Below are positions 45,901-54,900 of a stretch of 64,000 bases of DNA, one piece after another. The translations under genes were made by a program, and so were the position numbers. Each line of letters opens with the position of its first letter. Position 1 is the first letter of the stretch. The notes below the pieces were generated by a model. It was not told the DNA's origin and ran no database searches. It saw only the letters and a list, made by a program, of their open reading frames with translations. This DNA comes from Aplectana chamaeleonis (lineage: Eukaryota; Nematoda; Chromadorea; Rhabditida; Cosmocercidae), in assembly GCA_029168955.1 (NCBI GenBank), contig JAPDOI010000143.1, forward strand, positions 1,364,001 through 1,428,000, given 5' to 3'.

Positions 45901-48900
45901 GTTATATTCATCGTGAACCCTGCCTTTGAGCCCCTTTCACAGCCTCCTTTCACGGATGTTTAGGCAATGCCACCCGGTGACACGCGCGGTGCACACAAGG
46001 TCTACGGTGAAACAATTGACAGTAGCGATCACCTCACCATCATTTTCGCGCTGACGTTGAACGCCGCAGTGTGGCTTCATACGACGTGCCAGTGCTACGC
46101 TCAAAGCGTAGCAGCTCCCTCCCATAAAGTGTCGAACGACGCTCTCCAGCTAACTCCGAAAAATCATCGGCATAGGTCGCTGACTTTGTCCATAGTGGGT
46201 TTTTTATCATACAGGTCGTAGATCATCAATACGACAAAAGCCACTAAAAACTAAGCCGCAACGTTGCTCTAAGGCAGCACTTTGTCCACGATAGACATTA
46301 GCTCGTACGAGAAAAAAACCATTTTTTTCTATTTCTTCCCTGGTTTGAGGACGAAGGAAGTCCTCCATTTGGCTGAAGAACGCGGAGTTCCACGATTATT
46401 TGGTCTGTAACCTTACTGAAAGTTGCCTTATTCAGGCACAACTTTCCGACACAGACATCCTTGCTTGTTGTGGAAAGTTCTGCGGTGAAGGGTAAGTTCA
46501 TTTATGCACTAAAAAATCTGAAATTCTCATCAACGATGCCGCGTGCTGCGCACGTGACGCTGCAGCCTCCGTCTGGCCTCCTCGTTCGCCGCTGTCTCTA
46601 ACCTCCGCTCCGCTCCAGCACGCGTGGGAACTATGAAAATTTCCCATTTTTACCCTACATGTCATAAATACGCACAGTACACCCAAAGGTCTTCGATCAC
46701 ATGGTTTGTAAGAAAACTGTTCTATATCCTTTGTTTCTGAGTGAACTTCATTTCCATTCGTCGAGAGCGTCGGGGCGCGTATGCTGCGTCTCCTTTTCCC
46801 ACACTTTCTCGCTGTCTCTACCCTCGCTCCGCACAAGCGCGCGAGCGAACACAGTAAATTTGACTCGGAAGCAGAGAAAACGTATCTCTACTCCAGGGCT
46901 GAGCATATTTACCCATTACGAATTACGATTAACGAATTGCGCGTTTTTGACTGTTTTTCTACGATTTACGCAATTTCCCCCAGAATCTTAACAATCGCAA
47001 CAGATCGCAGCGAATCGCAAAATGCAATCGATGAAACTATTGGCGGTCTACAGTACAGAGAAAAACGGCACTTTTTTCACATTCTTGTTGTTTATTCTTT
47101 CCAATAGCTTTTTTCGTTGGAACCTTTCCTGACGTTTCCAGCCAGCAGCCAAGGGGTCAGTGATTGCGAAATATAATTGTTGGCAACGAAATCCAGGCAG
47201 GACCGACCGTTCCGCTGCCCCCACTGATCAGTTCAAACTTATTTTGAGGTTCCAATCTTTCGTTGCTCCATAAGCGGGCCAGGTCGGGTTATCCGAGCTC
47301 CACAGTTATTTACCTCTATGGAATACTATCTTCCCCATGGTGAAAACGGGAGACGCAGGCATCTGGTGGAGCTAATGCCGGGGCAAAATGCAGGCCCACG
47401 ATTGCAGACGACCGCTGTTGCAACACGTACTGCAAACCTAATCATGCTTGGACCACGAGGTCGTGGCACGACAAATCTTCGTCCGAACATATGTAACTAT
47501 CCTCAATCATTGGATGGGGGGAAGCCGCGATAAAATGAGCTGCTTGGCGGGAAAATTAGCGCACGGAAAACGGAGACAGGATGGCAATTGATCGGATGAT
47601 TTCGCGGCCGATTGCTGTCCGCGGCTTCCCACTTGATAGGCCTTGACGATCTCTTCAAGCTGCGGGCTGCAACCGTGGTTGCCTGCAGCTGCTGACAGGA
47701 GTTTGACTCCGATATAAACACTAACCATGGAGCTTGGCTCTACCGACCTGGCTGTCTTACGGAGCAAATCAAGGTTGATCGTCAGCGGGTAAAAGATGCC
47801 AGCAAAAACTGGTATTTTCTGAATTGAAATCTTTTTAAGGATCGGGAAATTGAATTTTCCTTCACCTGAGAACACTATTCGACGATGAGTTTTAAGGGGA
47901 TTTGCAAAACAGCCTCTGACAGATATCTGTCCTCAAAAGCAATTAGCTCCGAAAAAAGGAGGGGTAGCTTTAAGAAATTAGTTGGAACATTTTGGGGAAG
48001 ATCTCACACAATCGCCGCATTCAATGCGTGTCTAATATGCAGTTAACTCGAAGACAAAGCGGTTTCGAGCACAGTGAGGGGACGTGCTGCTAGGAGAGCA
48101 CGTGCTCCTATCGTACGTCAAATAACAGCATGTGCCTCATCAAATAAGACGTTAAATGCGTGCATGATACACATTCAACTCGATGACAAAACGATTTTTC
48201 AAAAAAGGAAAGCATACGACGCACTCTTGAGCAGGGCTGAAGTGCCGACAGCGTCGCTGGTTTAATTACCCAAGTTTGGAGTACTTGGCATACTCAGCCT
48301 TTGGAGACCTCGTCCAACCGCTGGCAGCCCCAGATGGTGCTCTGCGAGTTGGCCGCGTCGCATGTGGGTGTTCCCGCCGCGTTGCGTGACGGTGTGCTGC
48401 TACGATAGCACTGGGCTATCCTGCAGCATGTGCCACTTCTATAAACTTTTGCAGCACGTGCTCCTGCTATGAAGTTTTGCAGCACGTGCTGCTGCTTGGA
48501 GCAGGTGCCCCTGTGATAGAGCCTTTCGATAGGTGTGGTCACTCGAGTTGAATGCATATTCGACACGCATTGGATGCGGCGGTTTTCTGAGATTGTAGTT
48601 TCAGCAAAAAATATAGGTATGACTCCACCAGATCATTAAAGATAGATAAACGTCATAAGCACCCACCACATCTGAAAGGTTATTGAAAGTTTGAGGAATA
48701 TTTTTTTTTTGAAAAAATGAATTCAAAGGAAATGATCACAGATTTGGAGGAAGCCGTCACCTTCTGCTTTTTAAAATTCTGAACAAACTTGATGCTTTTT
48801 ATGGGGAGAGACGCCTCCCTATAACTCCGTTCAGATTAAAGCTTAAAGGCAGCATACACGCTCGCAAAAGTTGTTGAGATAACTACATTAGTGGGGTTGT

Positions 48901-51900
48901 ACGGGCCCTAGAAGAGCCCTCACGAAGTTGGGAGAGTTAAAAACGAGTTGAAATGACCGTATTTGAGCCGTATTGAGTCACAAAATTATCTTTTCTCTGC
49001 CCACCGATACGGGCTCCGCCCCTCAATACCAATGTTCAATGCTCGATTACGGTCATTTTGGCTCATTTTTTACGCTTCTCACGCCGTAAGCGTTCCAGAA
49101 AGGGTCATACGAATACATTAGCGTCGTTATCCCAACAAATTTGTCGCTAGCTCCGCTATTTCAGCCAATGCAGTAAAACTCGTCCACTTCTGGGCCAATG
49201 TAGAACGAACCGTTATATCTTCATTTCAGTTGATTTTTTTTCCGGTTTTTTTGTTATCTCTGAATATTAACAGCTTCAGAGCTTCGATTCATTCCATAAA
49301 ATTGATATCATTTTTGAGCGTGTCTGCTGCCTTTAACAAACATAGAGGACAGACTCAATTTCTGCGTCAGACAAAGTTTTTACAAATGTACATCTCCTTT
49401 GGAATGGCCACCTTGTTCAAGCATTGTTCCCTTGAAAGTTTGCGCGCAAAAGTATCGAACCGCGCTTTATTTATTTTTTTAACCGCAGTGTTACCCCCAT
49501 TGTCTATGTTTGGTTGAGAGATGATTCTCTGCTTTCGTACCCAAAAGTTGGGCGGAACGTGGCGCAGGTTCGGTACTTGTTCAAGTTCCAGTTGCGTAGT
49601 CGTTTCTACCCCACGTATGTATCCTGAAAATTTCTTCAAATACTACTTAACACAGAGTTATTCCGAAACACAGCCTCAAACCTCTTTCGATATCGAAATC
49701 TTGACACTGAAGTGCTGGGGTGTTTCTACATCGAATAAGGTTTGGCTACCTTCTCTTTCGGTGTGAAATTTATTTCAGTTCACTGCGTGCGTCTGTCCGC
49801 GTATGCGGCGTGTGTTTCTACCCACACTTTTTCGCTGTCTGTACCGTCATTCCGAACAGGCTCGCAAGGGAGTAGAGTAAATTTGGCTCCGAAACAGAGG
49901 AAATGTGTGATCTTATTACTCGTTATTACTTACGAATTACGAATTGCGATTTACGGATTACGAGGAATGAGAAAAATCACGATTTACGATTTCGAAAAAA
50001 TCATTTACGCTCAAACCGGCTCTACTCCGACTTAACGGAACTTGATGAAACTTAGATATATTAAAGAGAATCGCGAACTGTGGTTGACACGTACTCAAAG
50101 TTGAGGTTAGAATGGACAGCGCGCTGAATACGGAAACTAATAACGTTACTGTGGTAAAGAGTATCGGCAGTAGTATGGCCGATTAAAATTACTGTACGTC
50201 ATTGCAAGAGACAGGTGGCCTTGAAAATCATGGGAAGATCAGGCAGAGAATGTCAATTTTTCAAAGAGTCATCTCTTTCGAATGAAGCGTTCTTATAGGC
50301 ATCGTACGCGCTGAAAACCACTCACCGCTTTTTCGGTTTGAATGATTTTCTGGGCCCACCTGAGAACGTAGTGATAGCTTGTTCGGTTTAAAATGCCTTA
50401 TTGTGGAGATAAATGAGGTCGAATGTCTCAAATTCCGTCAAAAGAGGCCGGCCATCCGTCAGTCATCTGGGACAATTTGCTGTCAGCCATCGTATAAGTA
50501 AATTATCAACAATTGATACAGTACAGCTCAAGGGAAATTGATTGAATATACCATACGGTTACGTGGAGAATGACTTTTCTACACATACCGATTACCCTTT
50601 TCTTCTCCACAAATCGCTCGAAAGAAAGACAAAGTTCTTTGATCGCGAGATCGTTGGTCAAAACAGTGATCTCTAACGATCGACTGATCCTTTGGTTGAG
50701 ATATTTTCGTTCTGAAAAAGGGGTTTTCGGTGATCTTTTTGCGGTTTCTTCAACGTTGCTGTTACATATGGTACTAGAGCTCTCATCATTTATAGAAAAC
50801 TCGAAAACGAAATCCATCGTGAACGATGCCTTTAAAGACAGTGTCCACGATAAAACCAGTCTCCTAGTTTTCACCGGAAATAGAGAGGTCCGAGTCCAAC
50901 TTCACCAGCAATGTTGAAAAATCGGCTTGGAACTAGCACATAAGAGGTCTATACGGCCCTAAACTTGAGTGTTCCGCTCACGCAACGCCCACTCCTTTTA
51001 ATCGCCTCTGATCCGTAAATAACTGGAAAACCCATTTTAAGGAAACAGCTCACATTCAGGGGGCTATACTCCACTCCACTTAACTAACCTCACCCCATTT
51101 GATGATCGATTTAATGACCTTCTGAAACTGAAATTTTGGTTTGGACAACTTCATCGGTAGCCGTTGAGGGGGGGGGGCGTGAGTGGAACACTCAAATTAG
51201 GGCCGTATAGGGCTCGTTCGTGCTCGTTCTCAGCCGTTTTTTCAACGTTTCTGGTTGAGTAGGGCTCGAACCTCTTGATTTCCGGTGAAAACTCAGAGAC
51301 TGATCTTATCGTGGACACTGCCTTCAAGTCATACGCTTCACGTATAGGCATTGGAAATGCCCAACTAGACTATACGTTTCGTCTATTGTCATTCAAGTCG
51401 AGGCAGTGCGCTACATATCCTCTACTTTGTAACCATATTTAGCATGTTTCTACGCGTCCGTGTGCAACGCGGCGGAGGAGACAACGACAATTTACGGCGA
51501 AGAAAGAGACGCAGTATACACGCGCACGCGATAAAGAGCAGTAAATTTAACTCAGGGGTGGTAGTAAATGGGGTGTTAAATGCGTATAAACCGCCACCTC
51601 CAAGCCGCCAACATACCGCGACATAAACGCAGTAGAGCCGCCAAATTAACGCGAACAAACCGCCATCTCCTGGCCGGCTACTATCCGCGAGATAGGTGCA
51701 ACGGTTTGTTGCTGGTTTAACGAGACCTGCCCTCTGCGTACACTTACATTATGCGTGACCCCGCATAAGTATTTTCTAGACTTGGACACGAACGACGTTT
51801 ACGGTGGAAAGACGAGGGATCGGAAAGATATTACAAGTAATGCTATTTATTTTATTCATTAGGAAGAGCATTCAAAGAGAACTTCGTAATATTTTGCTTG

Positions 51901-54900
51901 TTCGAAACACGATCAGAACGTAATTTTTTAAATTTTCCTAGGAAATCCTAATTCTCGTAGTTTTTTATGAGCTCCGTGAGTTTTCAGCACCTCTCTCGAA
52001 AAGACATGTTAGGTTAATCATTAGCCTCAATCAATCAAATGCGTGTGATCTGACACATGGATAGTTAAAAACCTATAAGAATGATGATAAACTAGATAGT
52101 CCATTTTCGTTCTTGAGAAAGAATTCGTGTTTTTTTTTGGAAGCGTGCAACTGAAGTCTGGCGTCCGAGATTGGGATAATGGTGTGGTTTCGGTCATTGA
52201 TGCAGTTGAATTTGTAAAGTGCTTGCCGTCTTCTCAAAATTAAACTAATCCCCCTCTCGCAGTTAGTGCTGCAAATATATAGAAATACTATTACACACTC
52301 ATATGCGCATCATGCAAGGAAAAGATTTTGTGCACATATTTCAAGGTAAGAATTTGAAACACTTCGAGTGGCTCTACCAATGCACCAAAGCAAGTGCGTC
52401 GCAGACCATCAAAAAAAAAGAGGCCCCGATGGCACTGATCTGGCAATGAAAGAGGAGTATTCGAATCTTGCAGAAAAAGGAGAGCAAATACAGTTGGTTT
52501 TGGAAACAAGTTTGCATTTCTTTCCCAAAAAACTCGCCCGATACGCCCAAACTAATGCTGATTAAACATTACTAAAGCATCAAATCACTTGAAAATCAGT
52601 CGCTTGGAAAATTTTCACTTTTTTGCACTGAAAAAATTGTGGAAACCTTTTCGAAACGCGAGCAAGCAAATAATTTACTGCATACTCCTCATAGCCTGTG
52701 CTATGCAATGAATTATGAAAATGAAACTAACCTGATAATAGCGAAGCGAACGAATTTCGGAAGAAAATAAACAAAAGCGGGAGAAGTGTCGGCGCTCGCC
52801 AAAAAATTAACAGCTGATGGGGGGGATTGATTAGTGCCACCAAAGAAGACGGTCAACGTGTTTTAGCAATGATTCCTGCTTTGTTTTTGATCCCTCATCG
52901 CCCGTTTCCCTGGCGGAAGCCGTTAAAAACTATCCCTTGAAACACCTTTCAGTTTTAAAGATAGGCTGACGTCCTGAATCAAAATGGCTAACAGTGCTAT
53001 CAAACTTCCTTAACCCTCTGCATTAATTGAACTCGCACTTGCCCTCAGTATAGACGGTCAAAACTGTTCCTACTGTATCTTGCTAACCGCATCCAAACAC
53101 TCCTCGGAAGAAGTTTTTCGTTAACCGCCAGTTTCTCTCGCATTTCAGCACTATTTCCGTGCTGCCTGCGAGAATATGTTAAACGCGAACTTACCGCGAG
53201 GATGCCACATGTCTAATTTTAGAGAAAAAAACAGAGCTGAAAACGTTTTGAAATCGCTATTTTTCGTAACAAAGGTTACAATTGTCGCTTTTTCGAGGCG
53301 TTTTCATTGAAAGTGTAACAAATGCCTACCACTGAGGGATGTTACGGTGAAACTAGAACGAATTCTCTCCCAACTATTAGGAGTCCTGCTCAGATTCTGT
53401 TGTGGTTGAACTTGTGTTTAACGCGAACTTAACGCCTGGTAACTCGCGTTTAACACCCCCAATTACTACCACCCCAGATACAGGATACTGAAAAAACAAG
53501 ACTCGTTCTCTAAGTTAGACCACATTTTCTCTCACGAAATTTTCTAGTCACTCGACAGTAACTGGGTAGGGAAGGTCACTTGGAGAAAGTGGCCATACAA
53601 AACGAAATCCAATTTTCAAGAATCAATTTGGACTGAACTTGTCTTTCATAGCTGCGACCCTTTTCTCTCAACGGAGTTAAAGGCGACTATAATTAATTGT
53701 AATCATGCCGGCCATAACCTGCCATAATCGCGCCCGCCGTTATCTTCCTTAAATCTCTCCTAAAACTAAAAACGCACCCCATAATCGTGTTCAGTGCCCC
53801 ACGTCACCTTGACCAACTGGGAGCGCGGAAATTTAGACTTCAGGAGCCTCAAGTTTCCGCAAAGGTCCCCCCCTCTATTGGACTGCAAAGGTCGAAAACA
53901 AACTCTCCGCCTAAGCATCGTTCAGCTCGGTTATATGAGGAGCTAAACACGAATAAGTAGTTCTTCTTGTGTGTATGGGATAAGCTGTTGAGTTACGGTA
54001 TGGTAACGCTATTTACTCAGCGCAACATATGCTTAGAAAGTTTTCCGAAAAGAAACATTTGATGGGAAATGGTTTGTGTGTGACCGGATTTCGGTCTGCG
54101 CAGTTGTTCCGAGCCCATTCACTTTATGTAGCAGTCAATATAAAACATCGATTTCGTAAATTACCAGTGCATTCACCATCGATTTATTTTTGGAATGGCT
54201 TCTTTTGTGACGCCCTGCGCACAAGTGGTCATTTCTCAATAAAAAAAACTCTCATACAGGAACTTTGTTGTCCATCAACACACTGATGATGAACATGAGG
54301 CTTCAGAGAAAACGCAAAACTAGTCGGCAAGGACTCGAACTCGTTGCCTCACTTGTACATCAACAGCGCTCGCTCATTCTGCACCAAGTAGCCATATTGA
54401 CTCAAGCACCGACAGGCCTCATCTTAGCGCGCCTTTTCATCCATCATTGCGATAAGTCTCTGAGTACAACCAGATTGTAGGAGAATTTTTTTTTTGAGAG
54501 TTCGAGAGCGGTGCATCACAGGTTGCTCTATGGACCCATGAGTTATAAGCTGCGATGTGCCTGTGAAACAAACGCTAAAAAATTAAAATATAACTCCGTT
54601 CAGAAAGGGGTTTGTCGAAAAATGACTCTATCAAGTGGGTTCTCCTTAGGTTTCAATGCTCTCCAAATGAACTTCCCTTCTGAAGCGTTTTTTTTTTGAA
54701 AAGCGGACTCTCTGGACTGGACAAGTCATGAACTGAAGGAGGGTTGGCTGCTAAAGCTTCACTCGAAGAACTGTGAAAATTTTTAACCTTAAGCAGTGGA
54801 CCAGATTTTTGAGTCACAAAGAGAATGATTTGAAATGATACCTTTCTCGTAGGATCTCTTCAAACTTTATTGCAGATGTAATGGGGGCTACCCAATAAAA

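Larger units (their letters stand above)
46492..54875. other. Intron 6 (8.4 kb), repeat-filled
   Basis: Contains family F copies, the SL1-like site, and MITEs N, G2, T, H1 and a 1.9-kb inverted-repeat element, listed separately. The parts at 47060-48000 and 53478-54320 show nothing I recognise. Confidence 0.6.

Noticed and set aside
48259..48380. An SL1 RNA gene
   Set aside because: The leader matches, but no GT donor follows and no Sm-binding AATTTTGG-like site or terminal stem-loop is present.
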